Assembly: GCA_023213395.1 (NCBI GenBank)
Contig: CM041465.1
Location: 214,713,741 to 214,777,740, forward strand
DNA: 64,000 bases
Source of the DNA: Cycas panzhihuaensis
Taxonomy: Eukaryota; Cycadophyta
Reading direction: 5' to 3'
Within the stretch, counting starts at the first letter, position 1, and every line of letters starts with the position of its first letter. The notes under the pieces are model-generated. The model searched no databases, was not told the origin of the DNA, and saw nothing but the letters and a program-made list of their open reading frames with translations. Shown one piece after another: positions 1-10,960 of the stretch. The position numbers were made by a program, and so were the translations under genes.

Positions 1-2296
1 CTTGCGGCTTCTCAAGGTAATGAGAAGGCAACGGGGGCAACTAATCTAACGCGCAAAACGGATGTGGCTAAGGGCACAATATAAATGGGCTTTCTACACC
101 TATGCTATGTAAAGTAAGAGAATAGTGCAAGAAAGCAAATGCAAAGAAAATATTATTTTCCCCCTTTTTCTTTATGTTCTTTTATCCTTTCTTATCTATT
201 CGTGCAAATGCAAAAGGCAAAATAGCATAAAAGGAAACACGAAGAAACGAGAGGAATACCCTGATCCCAAGGCTCGAGTAGAAAATGCGACTAATCTCGC
301 TAGGTTCCGCCCCTCTTCTCCTTTCTCCACGCATGCAACGCCTCGACGGTGGAAAGGGGGTTCACTTACCTCCCTCGAGCATGCGAAACTAAATGAAACG
401 AAGGATGAAAAAGAAAGTCGCAACTAAAGAAGAGAAATACCGTGTGAGAGCTAACCGGCAGCGGGTCCACCTCACGCACCACTCCTACCAACGCGATCCT
501 ACGAACAAGCATGAAAAGCACCTTCCTCTTGGAAGAGAAGCTACAAAATACACTAGGAGATATATGTATATATATACAAAAGTGAGATCAGTTGAAACTA
601 AGCACTAAACTATGCATTAGAATGTAGCAAAGCGAAACGAAAGTGCACAAGAAACTCTCACACTACCAAATACCACAAACACACAGGATGGGACTGAGTA
701 TAGCCTCGGGATGGCTAACTCACCCACAGGAGGTCTTCAAAGAACTCGGGAAAGACACACCGGGTGGTAACAAGGTGGATGTGGATTATCTCAAACCGGT
801 CGGGATGCCCTGGCCAAAGTCCCCTAAACTTCCTTGACTCGTTCCTTAAGAAAGCATGTATGGCAAGGGGAAGAGGACAAGGGATAGAACCCTTGGGGAG
901 AAGGACGGCAATGGGGATGTAACCCCCTACCTCCCTCGAATCCTCGTGTATATGCCCTTGCACTGGCTGACTAAGGAAAGAGTAAAGGAGGGCCTTGGAG
1001 AAAATGGAAGGGCTCCAAGGAAAAATACCGGGAGAGTGGCTTTGGTTCAAGATAACATTACAGGGTAGCTATGGCTAATGGTGATCACTTTCATTTAGAA
1101 GTAAAAGAGAGAAAACAAGAGAAATGAATGGACTACTTGTTAGTAAAAACAAGAAAATTACAAATATAGACAAGGGATCGCAAGTAAAAAAAAAGAAAAG
1201 GAAGTGTAAGTACAAAAAAATAAGAAATTGCAAGTGAAAACTAAGGGGTACCTTGTGTAGAGAGACTAGGTATGATTTCTGCCACTTGGGACAGCAGCAA
1301 TGGAGGCCAAACAAGGGCCGGTTATGAGCATTTCCTACTGGGGTTCGAATGCAAGGGGCTCCCTACAAAGTTGGAGCTGTGAAGTAAGTCTTTGGGGCAG
1401 CTTCTTGGTTGAAGGAGTCCCTTGAATCTCCGAAAGCACCGCAAGGGGAATAAAGCTGGCTATGGAGAGTAGTAAGGGGCAGCAATGGCCCTACAAAATC
1501 CACTGATGGCAGCCTGGTTCACCCTCCTCAGTTGCTGTGCATGAAGTTGTTTGCTTTCTGTGTGTTTTCCTGTGTGTAGTCCCTTGGAAAATTCTCTTGG
1601 AAGTTTGAAAAATGGGCAAAAAGTCCTGAAAATGGGGAGGAAAATTCCCTTTATCCCCTGTTCATAGCATGTGAACATTGGGGATGTCAGGGCGTCTCCA
1701 ATCGAACGAAGCCATGCGCGCTGTGAAAAAGTGGAAATCGTCATGGTTCTCTTTTTTAAATTTCAAACAACAGATTACCAAGAACTCATGGCATCGCTTT
1801 AGTTTACCGCCAGACGTACCGAAACTAAAAAGAGAAAACAAGCAAAGAAAATCAGTTTTGAGGCAAAACAAAACCAACCATGGGTTAAATCACCGAGGGA
1901 ATGCCGAGCAAAGGGCAAGTCCCCAAAATAACCCAAAAAGTCCTAACTAAGGATTGAGTTTGACTTAGAAAAGACGGCAACATAGACAACATGTCGCAGC
2001 ACGAGTAAGTAAACTGGCAGAAACAATCCCGGGAAACTTTGGAGACACCATGGGTGATCAGACGCTTATACGGTGTAGCATTCACGAGAAACGACTTACC
2101 GTGAGACGTCATAGGCTGAAGGCATGCCATTAGGCACATGCATTATGAGCAAGGCATGCAAGCAATGCGCAGCAGTATATGTCAAACAAACTATTCTAAA
2201 TAACCTTAATTAAACCAAGGCAAGAAAAGTAAGAGAATATACCTAAACAAACCTGCGTCGATGTGCCTCGAGTCCATTCCCAGTAGCTGGGAAACA
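1..2296 (-). repeat. Element E: partial gypsy LTR, right end
   Basis: The last ~110 bases resemble the right ends of the LTRs of elements A, B and C. They share the 'gagtccattcccagtagc' region and the terminal 'gggaaaca' (on the minus strand, an LTR beginning TGTTTC). No polypurine tract follows, so 2296 looks like the outer edge of a minus-strand element whose body lies left of the window. Upstream, only general LTR layout is shared with the other elements (a 'cttacctccc' stretch near 370, 'gtcataggctgaagg' near 2109), so E is a different family. The left LTR edge is not visible. All ORFs here are short and have no recognisable domain. Confidence 0.55.
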
Positions 2297-2781
2297 TATT
2301 GTAAAATTGCAAGGCATTACCTTGTAAAGTTATGCCTATATATTCTTATGTAATGACACATGTAAAAGGTTAGATGAGCATTTGATGAGTCAATGAGAAA
2401 AGTTAGTGTTTCTATCTCTATAATTCTTTAGTTGTTTCTTAGATTAATAAAAGGTCTATACATAGCCCTGAATCTCCTTGTGTTCTTTGTTATGTTCTTA
2501 GTTTATTTATACTATTTGTTCTTTACATGGTTTAGAGTTCTGTTAATATATTACTTCTACGGTTACATTTTCTCTTCACTACCATGGCCTTAATTATGAT
2601 CAAAACCTACTTAATATTTTAAAGGATAAAAATAAAGTTTTAAAAATTTTCCACGATCATGACATTGAATTACTCATGGGTTCCATTTTATTAACCTATT
2701 TTAAGAGTCAAAGTAAGTGTAAACTTGAGATTTAACCATATCAATTAATTCTTACTCTTTACTCCTCATTCATTTTAGTAT
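2297..2781. other. AT-rich flank, no gene seen
   Basis: This AT-rich DNA between E and the RNase H fragment has no convincing ORF. Around 2330-2520 it reads like a decayed LTR or untranslated leader ('tatatattcttatg', 'attaataaaaggtc'), but no terminal repeat partner is present, so no element is called. Confidence 0.4.
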
Positions 2782-3200
2782 GTGCCTAAGTTATTATTCC
2801 ATATCCCTATGGCATTGATCATCCATACTGATAGAGGAAGCCATGGGAACCTTGGTACTTTTACTATAGCTAAGACCAACTATGACCATTTAAGACATGT
2901 CTTGATTTACCCTAGGATTGTTTGCTTAGCAACCAATAATACAACTAAGTATACTACTATTATTGAGCCTTCGATTGATGTATTATGAGTCCATCATAAT
3001 CTTATTCTATTGTTTTCTAATTCTCAACTAGTTATTTACTAAGTTACCTAGTCTTTCAAGTTAGTTGACCTAAATTATGCACTCTTGCTAAATAAGCTAA
3101 GTCACTTCTATCTAAATTCTCCTCATTATTAATTCAATACATCCTATGGGGACATAAGGGTAATATTGACCAAGTTGTCACTTTTATCCTTGAGTATCAC
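2782..3200 (+). pseudogene. Decayed RNase H (aRNH-like) fragment
   Basis: A 68-residue ORF at 2782-2988 contains 'HTDRGSHGNLG' and, ~30 residues later, 'ATNNTTKY...IIE'. These align with 'FTDGGSRGNPG' and 'ATNNEAEY...VIEAL' of the second RNase H of elements B and C. Past the stop, other frames still read 'NSQLVI' (about 3020-3040, matching 'DSQVVV') and an 'IQYIP'-like stretch near 3140. It is therefore a full-length but frameshifted RNase H domain on the plus strand, opposite to the neighbouring gypsy elements. It is AT-rich and older-looking than A-C. It could come from another Tat element or a different RNase H-bearing retroelement; no gag, RT or integrase adjoins it. Confidence 0.6.
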
Positions 3201-3267
3201 CTACCATAGGAAGGTAATTTTCTTCGTGGCAATCAAACCCACTACTGAAGTTAAGCTAGCAGGATTA
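3201..3267. other. Left flank of element A
   Basis: This short flank ends 'aggatta' just before A's LTR. The five bases before the LTR (gatta) do not match the five after A's other end (aattg), so no clean target site duplication is visible for A. Confidence 0.4.
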
Positions 3268-6200
3268 TGGAATCACACCTCTAGGGGGGTAACTAAACAT
3301 GGATGAGATTAAGCCAAACGATGAAAGATTTTGGTGGCTATAGACCTACAGTGACAAGTGAAAGAAATCACCCACAAAAAGTGTTCATACATTAAAACAC
3401 AGGTTCGAGACCCACAAATGGCACACCAACTCCTTTGAGGCAACTCTACCTCGATTTAGAGTGGCGAACGGATGAGGGATCTCCTTAGTTTCCCAAGTAA
3501 CCTCAAAATGGGCCATGCCATCCTTGGATGGCCAAAGGAGATAGGAAAAAGGGTGATGGAAAGGATCCTCACATGAAAGGGATATGAGAGGAATGGCCTT
3601 TAGTAGGAGAAGAGAAAGGGCCCACACACATGAGCCTGAGGCGGCTTTGGACATGAGTGGTTGAAGGGATGGCTTGTTCCATAGGCTAGATATTGACATA
3701 AAGGCCAAACTAAGGAAGTGTAATTGAGAGAAGTAGAGAATAAAAGGCAAACAACCTTGAGAGAGGGTCTCTCAAGGTTCCAAACCTAAGGAGGATCTAA
3801 GGAGTGGTGAATCAACAAGAAAGGTTATCTTTACGTTTGTCTTCATTTAATGCAACGTAAAGAAGTGTAAAGTAAAGGTGTTGTTTATATAGCAATGTTG
3901 GATCTTTATATTTAAGAATGATTACTTTTAAAAGCAAGAAAGTAGTATAAGGCTCTCTCTATCTCTCATTTACCTATACATATAACCTCGCTCTCTGTGT
4001 CTTTTGAATGTAAGAAAGGAAAATCATAGAGGACTGCTATATGGCATAAAGCACATGCAAAGAATGTAAGGTTGATAGATGGCAATGTAACAATATGGGA
4101 GAGATGTAGGCATGCAAATGTATAGGTTTCCACTACATGTGCTTTCCAAAGAAACAAACAAGCAAGTGAAGTATAAGAGACCTAGGCTAATCCTTTTTCT
4201 TTTCCTTTTCCACCAATTGTCATTCAAGTGAGGGGAAGAGAGTAAAGAAAGGAAAATTAGACAAGAAAGAGGCATACCCGAAATATGGTGGCTGAAGTAG
4301 CGCTACCCTTACTATGCTCATGATCTTGGTCCTTCTCCAACTGTGAATGGCGCAATGGGAAGATACTAGCAAAGAAGGGGGGCTTCCTTACCTTCCCCAA
4401 AATCAAAGGAAAAAAAAAAGGGAATGTAGTACAAGGAAATGTAAAGGCAATTGCAACTCTAACTTACAACTTTGAAAGAAAAAGAAGATAATCATTGGAA
4501 GGAGGAGAACGCACCTGGAATAGGGTCCCCTTTTCTCTCTAAATGCAACAAGAAAACCTACAACCAAATGAGGTTTGCCCTTTCCCAAGGGGCACCAAAC
4601 ATATGCAAGACAAATATGCAATATAGAAAATGACAAGATGTAGCTATCTTAGTTAAAAGGAATATGTTCATTGCTAATATCACTCTTTACACCTTGTATG
4701 TTATTGAATATGTAATGCGAGAAATGGGGGGAAAGAGAGGGAAGGAGGGTGGCTAGCCTTGGAGTGGTTAACCCTTCAAATCAGAGGTGCTCCATGATGC
4801 CCCCAAATACCAAGATGAAAGGGGAGACAAATGTAGCAAAATTCTAGAAATACAAGCAAAGGAATGGCAAACAATGTTGCAATTATTATCAAAGTTGCAA
4901 GACCTACAACATGCAACTTTTTCAAGTTCTACAAGGTTTTAACCAAGTGACAAAAGAGAATATGGAGTGGGGGCTAAAACCCCACCCATGTAGGATCTGT
5001 TGGACTAGTTGTAATCATAGCAGTGGGCTAACTATACTACTGCCAGTAATGATCTCCCTTCTAATAACTCTCTAGGAACTCAAGGGAGGTATGGAGAAGG
5101 AAGAGGTGAGGAGAGAAGGGGGCTATCCTTAAGGAGAAGACTTGCTAGGTACAAAACCCTACCTTTACTTCTTTCACTCTCCATAAATGCCTCTTTCTTA
5201 CTGCCTTAAAGAAACTAGAAAAGAGCCAAAAGGAGAAAAGAAGCAGGCAAGAAACGGAGGGTTTGCCTCCCATTTGTAGTAGAAAGGGAAAGAAAAATTG
5301 CTACGAGAGTATTGACAAGTAATATTTGTGTTGCTTAAAGAAAGAGAAGCAAAGTGCTAACATATAGTACTTGTTGTAGGTAGATCTGAGGTAGATCCAC
5401 CTAAGAAATGGGATAGAGAAGCTAACCCTGTGGGGTTGCATGCGAAAACCCCTAGTGGAACAGTAAGTAGGCAGAAATTTGGAGCAAGAAAGACACCCAG
5501 AACTTGATGGAACATTTGGAGCATGCCCATCCCCTAGCTGGCCACATTTTAGGCCTGCAACCACATGTTTAGAGCTGCAAGAAGCTGGTAGCTAGCTGAG
5601 AAGTTGTTATAGTAGGTTTGGTCCTATTTGCAGAGCATTTTTAGATAAAGTAGTAGAAAGAATGAGTGAAAGAGAGAGAAATAAGGTTGTATTTGGCTTT
5701 TTAAACCTAACCCTAGCTCAATTGAGTGATTAGAGTTTAGCCTAGGCTAGGAATAAGTCATTGCCATGTGGTAATTTTATAATAAATACGAAATTAGTCA
5801 TGGCAAATTAAAAAAATAATTATTGACAGTCACCCCATGGTAAACTTAATTGTACCATGAAGTTTGTAATGATACTGTGAAGTTTAACATGATGCAGCAA
5901 AAACAAAAAGAAAAGCAAAGATAGAGGAGCCTGGAAGCTCCAAAAGATGAGAAACTTAGGTCCAAAGAAGTATGGTACTCTATCCAAGAGGTAAGAAGGA
6001 GTTGTGGGGCTTAGGGAGGTCACGACAGACAAGTAATGGAGGTAAAAAGGTTCCCCAAGAAGATAACAAATAGATGCAGGATGACAACCAAGCCTAAATG
6101 GGGTGCTAAGGGTCATGATACACCAACAAATGATGTGATTAGGATACAAAATCCAAACAATACTTGGGAGACATTATGGAGGCATGGAGGAGGATTGTGG

Positions 6201-6427
6201 AGCACCATGAGATATGTATCCCTAAGTCATCATAGGCTAAAAGTGTGCAGAGATGTAGTGTGGCCAAGTAATGGATGCATAGTGGTTATGCAGTAAATTA
6301 ATCATCATGTAATGTAGGTGAAGTGCTTCAATCTACCTTTCTGGAACTACTAAAGGTAAGGGATAGAAGCATACCTGCATTTACTTGAGTCGAATCACCC
6401 ATGTCCATTCCCAGTAGTTGAGAAACA
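3268..6427 (-). repeat. Element A 3' LTR (3160 bp)
   Basis: It matches 48601-62665 piece by piece and serves as the empty-site control for both copia insertions: 'catagaggactgc...' near 4026 for copia-1, and 'aatggggtgctaagg' near 6097 for copia-2. It ends 'gagaaaca', directly followed by a polypyrimidine run (the minus-strand polypurine tract). That identifies it as the 3' LTR of a minus-strand element. Near 5820-5890 it carries degenerate repeats of a 'GTACcnnAAnTTT'-like motif. The many short ORFs in it carry no domain. Confidence 0.88.
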
Positions 6428-6445
6428 ATGCCCCCTTAGCAGCAG
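6428..6445 (-). other. Element A polypurine tract
   Basis: The plus strand reads 'atgcccccttagcagcag' immediately after the LTR end, giving a minus-strand purine-rich tract abutting the LTR. This is the expected primer for plus-strand DNA synthesis. The same tract lies next to B's 3' LTR. Confidence 0.7.
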
Positions 6446-6729
6446 AGCCTCGCTGCTCGGAAGTACACCACAATGGCAAATGCTAGAAACAAGATGTTAA
6501 CGATATATAACAAATATAACAATAATGTGAACCAAGGGTGACGGTGAGTGTCATGGCAGAATGTGTGGACAGGGAGACGAGAGAGTGGTGGCATAACGGG
6601 TGCCTATGCGTCACCCTAGAGTTAATTGGTAATGATAACAAATGAGGGGAATGTCCCCATCGTATGAGTGCAAGAAAAAATAGTGGTGATAATCATAAAC
6701 ATGATTAAATAGACACTATGAATGGGATG
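6446..6729 (-). other. Element A internal 3' untranslated segment
   Basis: Non-coding internal DNA of A between its polypurine tract and B. It aligns with 9465-9720 of B, including 'gtgtcatggcagaatgtgtgga'-like sequence. Its last five bases (GGATG, 6725-6729) are the left target site copy of B; A resumes at 23382. Confidence 0.65.
6725..6729. repeat. Target site duplication of element B (GGATG)
   Basis: GGATG lies directly left of B's LTR and is repeated at 23377-23381 directly right of B's other LTR. A perfect 5-bp duplication is typical of LTR-element integration and fixes both ends of B. Confidence 0.9.
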
Positions 6730-9446
6730 TGGATGCGCGTCTACGGGATAGCCACCTAACTAAATAGGTATAGTAAGAGCGGGTGATAATATGATCAAGA
6801 AAGAGACCTATAAGTAGGGTAATTACCACGCAGGGTGCCCCATGCACCGGAGCGCGAGTTTGGGACCTGCAATGGAATGTAGCTACCAAAGGGTGATCCC
6901 CCCACTTCAAATAAGAGGTGAGGAGGCATAGGGTTAGCCTGGGTTGACCTAAAAGAAGGATCCTCCCACCCTTAGATGGCTAGAAGGGAAAGGAGAGGAG
7001 CCTTCGAGGGTTCCCTAGAGCAATAGGAAACGAGGAAGGCTAGGCAAGTAAGCGGCCTATGAACAGGGTCACCTTGGTTGCCCAGCGAAGCGGTGAACCA
7101 AGGGAAAACGAGAGGGATGACCCAAGAAGGTGGGTTAAGGTATGCCTAAGCAAACTAACCAAATACACAAATGACAAAGAGAGAAGGAAGCTTGCATGGC
7201 AAAGGGAGGGAAAAGGTGAAAGGGACGGTTCCCAAGACCTTTTCCTATGAGTAAAGAAGATGCATGCAATGAAGTAAATAAAGCACGAACCAAAAGCAAA
7301 GTTAATTTCTCTTTTTGATTTCCAATGAGTTAATTACTACTTATGTAAAGGAAATCCAAAAGGAAAGAGTGGTAGGGTGGAACGAAGCATGTACCCGGAC
7401 CGGAAGCGTGCTGTGATGATGGCGCTCCCAAGGGACACCCAAAACTACTCCACAAGGCGCGGCAGTCATGAAGCATCACGGCAGATCAGAATAAGGGGCT
7501 CCCTTACCTTCCCCAGAAAAATACGGTAAAGTACAAAACCAAGGAAAGGAAGAGACTAAATACTAGCAATAAATGAAGTATGAAAGTACAACATGCAAGG
7601 AAGCACTTACTGACAAAGGGACAAATGAAGAAAGGTCCTTTGCGCTTCCCGAACACCTGCAAGTAAATGGCAACCTCCCCCTTTCCAGAGAAAGGGTACT
7701 AACATGCAATGGAAAGATCCTAACAATATAAGTCTATACAAACCAAATATAAATTTAAACACGTAGATGTTAGCATCAACACAATGATGGCAATATGTAA
7801 AGGAGGACCACCAAAGCAAAAGGAAAGTAGCCGGTAAGCCTCGGAGTGGCCCACCTCCCGCAAAGAACAACCCCAACCTCCCCCCAAGGCCACAAGGCAG
7901 CGAGGGCAAGGCTAAGAAGGATGGCTGAAAACAGTAGCAAGGGAGTTGAGAGGAGCCAAAGAAGACCTACGGCAAGCTGGGATGCTATGAAGAGCAAACC
8001 AGGCCGCCGGGAACAGAGTAAGGCAAAGAACGAGCAATCGGGACTTATATGAGTTGCCTGGACCTAAGCACAAGCCCTCAAACCAGTGCTACAATGTGTG
8101 ACATCACTGATTTCAGCAGCTAAAGAAGGCCTAACAAACCCTTGTTTGAGTGCCAAGGATAGCACAAGGTAAGAGGGAGGGTTTGGGGGGCTAAAGCCGC
8201 TTGAGGAGCGTGGAAGGTGGTACGGAATCTGCCCAGCTCTCTCCCAAACCCTATGTCAACCCTCTGTGCCACTCCCTTGAGCAATAAACGTAGGCAAGGA
8301 GGCACTATAACAAGAGTAAAATAGTCCAATATAAAGAGGAAAACAACCCTTACAAAGACAAGTAAAGAGACAAGTAAGACAAGGCATCAATTGCACAAGG
8401 AAAATAACCCAAATCAATGATTACCTGAGAGGAAGAGGAGAGGCGCTTGCCTCAACCAAGAGTTGGTAAGGAGAGGCTGAGAAATTAGCCCAAAAACTGT
8501 GGTGTAGCAGGTTTGGAACCCTGCTTATGGAATTAGAGGAAGAACACCTGCACTTAGAACGCTTGGCGGCTTCCCGGGGTAAGAATCCACTGAAATCTCT
8601 CCAAGGGGCCCTCTCCAAGGTGTGTGAGGGGCTAGGAAGATGCCCTAGCCATACCAAAGGAGAGTTGGATGTTGGAGGAGAGATGCAGGTCCTGTAGCAG
8701 CAGTAGGGCAGCGGAGAATAGCAGAGCACAGCGTGGTTTCCTTGAAGAGCAATCCAAAAAGTGAGCCAAAAGTTCTTCTAAAAAATAAGTAAATGATGAC
8801 TTAAGTACCCAACCCAAACCCTAAAGCGAGCAATTAGGGCGCAGCTGGGAGCAAGTTAAGTCACGAGACATATGGCAGTTTCGCAATAAATGCGAAATTA
8901 CCACGGTGGATTTTAAAAAATAAATTAGAACAAATTATACCAAGAAAATCCATGGTACCGCAGATTTTCTGGCAGTACCGCGAAAATCGTAGTGGTATTC
9001 ACCCAGAGGCAAAACCAGGCCCACCAACCCAGTCAGCCGATGACAAAAAGGGCCAATAGGGGGCTGAGACACCTACCCGGGGGTAAACAAGCCAACAAAC
9101 GCGTCCAAAAGAGTAAAAATAGGGCTCAAACAGTGTGGCAAGTCAACTAAACAATGACGAGTCATCACACGGGCAGAGGTGGCACAAGCTGAGTGGATCT
9201 TGGAGCGACGGGGGTAGAATGCGGGAAGTGGAGTGGCTACCAGGGTGTCATACTTGGCCGAGTGTGCCCTCGCTATGGTCGCCATAGTTAAAGTAAGTGT
9301 AGACGAAGGCAAAGTCGTCTACAAGGCCATAAACATGCAAACATGCAAGTAAACACTCATCAAAAGAAAGCGGTGATAAGGTGAGAAACATCCCTACACT
9401 TACCTGAGTCAGTAATTCCGTATCCATTCCTAGAAGCCGAAAAACA
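6730..9446 (-). repeat. Element B 3' LTR (2717 bp)
   Basis: It starts 'tggatgcgcgtctac' and ends 'gaaaaaca', so the element strand reads TGTTTT...ATCCA. It aligns with 20693-23376 throughout, and with C's LTRs. Near 8945-9000 it carries repeated GTACCGC/GCGGTAC-like inverted motifs. It is followed at once by the polypurine tract. ORFs inside it have no domain and are not called genes. Confidence 0.9.
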
Positions 9447-9462
9447 CTACCCCCTTGGCAGC
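9447..9462 (-). other. Element B polypurine tract
   Basis: The plus strand is 'ctacccccttggcagc', giving a minus-strand tract containing CCAAGGGGG next to the LTR start. It is nearly identical to A's tract. Confidence 0.75.
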
Positions 9463-9776
9463 AGAGCCTCGTAGCTCGAAAGCCTGGTGCGATGGCAAAT
9501 GCTGGCAACACAACTGTCAGTAGCACATGTGTACATAGATATATCAATCAAGATCATAATAGTAGGTAAGGGTGCTGGTGAGTATCGTGGCAGAACGTGT
9601 GGATATGAAAGTGACAGTGGAGACAACATAGGGGTTGCCTATGAGCCACCTAGGAACTGACTGGAAAAATGAGAAAGGTGAGGGGGCTGCCCCCACCACA
9701 AAAGATGCAGAAGGACATACATAACCAAATAAAGAGTAAGCATGGGGTAGGAGCCATAGTTTTACCTCATTAGCGA
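9463..9776 (-). other. Element B 3' untranslated internal segment
   Basis: No ORF with a recognisable domain lies between the polypurine tract and the second RNase H. The sequence aligns with 6446-6729 of A and 28515-28800 of C. Confidence 0.6.
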
Positions 9777-10780
9777 CTAGGTTTCGGAGGTGCGAACGGG
9801 TCGCAAAGCAAAGTGAAAGATGACCTGGGGCTTGGGCGACTGGGTGGCCAGATAAGCCTCAAGGACGGTCAGCAAGGAGAGGAAGGCGACGCTCAAGGAT
9901 GAGGCGAACGAGACTATCTGCCTCAACGTTGAGGGCCTGAGGGATATGCTGGATATCAACGGAAGAGAAGCGGGCCAGGAGAGATCTGGCGATGGAAACA
10001 AGAGTCCTCAAGTGAGGGCATCGCACCTGGTAAACTTGGGTGAGATGAGACACCACAACTTGAGAGTCGCGAAGCAAAACGATGGATCCGTGATGGAAAT
10101 GGAGAGCATCAGTAAGGGCTTCGATAATAGCTATATATTCAGCTTCGTTGTTAGTAGCCTCTAGGAGGAAGATCCCAAAGCGGAGGAGATCATGTCCAGA
10201 AGCGCTACAGAGAATCCATGCAATGGCTGAAGGTCTGTGGTTACCGCAGCCTTTCAGAAAGATGTAGATAGACATGGCTGACATAAAGTCCTGGTAGTCA
10301 ATATATAATGAAAGCAATACCCAAAAGGCAAGTAAAAAGTGGCCGTGAAGGGTAGGAGGACCTAGCAATGAGGTTACCCAAGGCTAGAGCAAGCGATCCG
10401 ATCACCATCAGAGAGTGGTCGGAGGAAAAAGCCTCCTAGGGCGCCAAAGGGTCGCTTCGAAAAGCAAAACATGCCCCTAGACGGGGGAGCATTCCCTTTG
10501 GGGACCCTAAGAGCGAGAAAGGACTGCAGAAACGAGTCCAGGGCAACGAAACAGGCCAAACGAGTATAAAATCAGGCATGCACGGGAGTGACATGCAAAA
10601 CGAGATAGGAAGGCCCAAGGAAAAAGTGCAAAAATGAAGCACCATAAATGCACCTGCAGAAAGGCACAAAAAGGGCGTCAAGAGAGCACAACGGGCGACA
10701 GGGCTAGAAGGCAAAGGCAATCGGGGAAACGGGATGGTCCCAACGATTGTCGCAGAGCCAAAAACGGAAGAAGTGCCCAT
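9777..10780 (-). pseudogene. Second RNase H (archaeal-type, aRNH) of element B
   Basis: The ORF at 9859-10368 (169 aa) contains 'ATNNEAEYIAIIEAL', 'LLRDSQVVVSHLTQVYQV' and 'NVEADSLV', the Glu and two Asp regions of an RNase HI fold. The first Asp region is damaged: C reads 'IFTDGGSRGNPG' where B reads 'IFLKGCGNHRP', the result of small indels. The domain degrades the RNA strand during reverse transcription, and B also has a conventional RNase H behind its RT. It lies beyond the integrase and beyond the antisense PMD gene, next to the 3' LTR. The frame upstream, up to about 10780, is open only in pieces. It is probably nonfunctional. Confidence 0.8.
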
Positions 10781-10793
10781 TAGGGCCCCTACC

Positions 10794-10800
10794 TATATAA
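10794..10800 (+). promoter_or_regulatory. TATA box of the antisense PMD gene, element B
   Basis: TATATAA in the context 'cctatataaggaaat'. The same box and context recur at 29834-29840 (C) and 24558-24565 (A). It lies about 160 bp upstream of the conserved ATG at 10961, in the right orientation for the plus-strand gene. A start site 25-35 bp downstream would fall near 10825-10835. Confidence 0.6.
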
Positions 10801-10960
10801 GGAAATTAAACAAAAAATGGATTCATTTTCACCAGCTCTCGTGAGAAACCAGAGCCATTCCCTTACGCAGCGGAGCGCTGCCCAACTTTGGAGGCACACA
10901 GGGAGAGATCAGACCATTGGATCGGAGATCAGAGAGAGCCAACGGGATCAACAGGATGAT

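Noticed and set aside
1075-1314. Hydrophobic ORF resembling a small membrane protein
   Set aside because: It comes from an A-rich low-complexity stretch read in reverse; no start context or homologous copy.
7607-8052. ORFs of 60-190 codons inside the B and C LTRs, shared between copies (also 40770-41342)
   Set aside because: They recur only because LTRs are repeated; frames break differently in each copy and no domain is visible.
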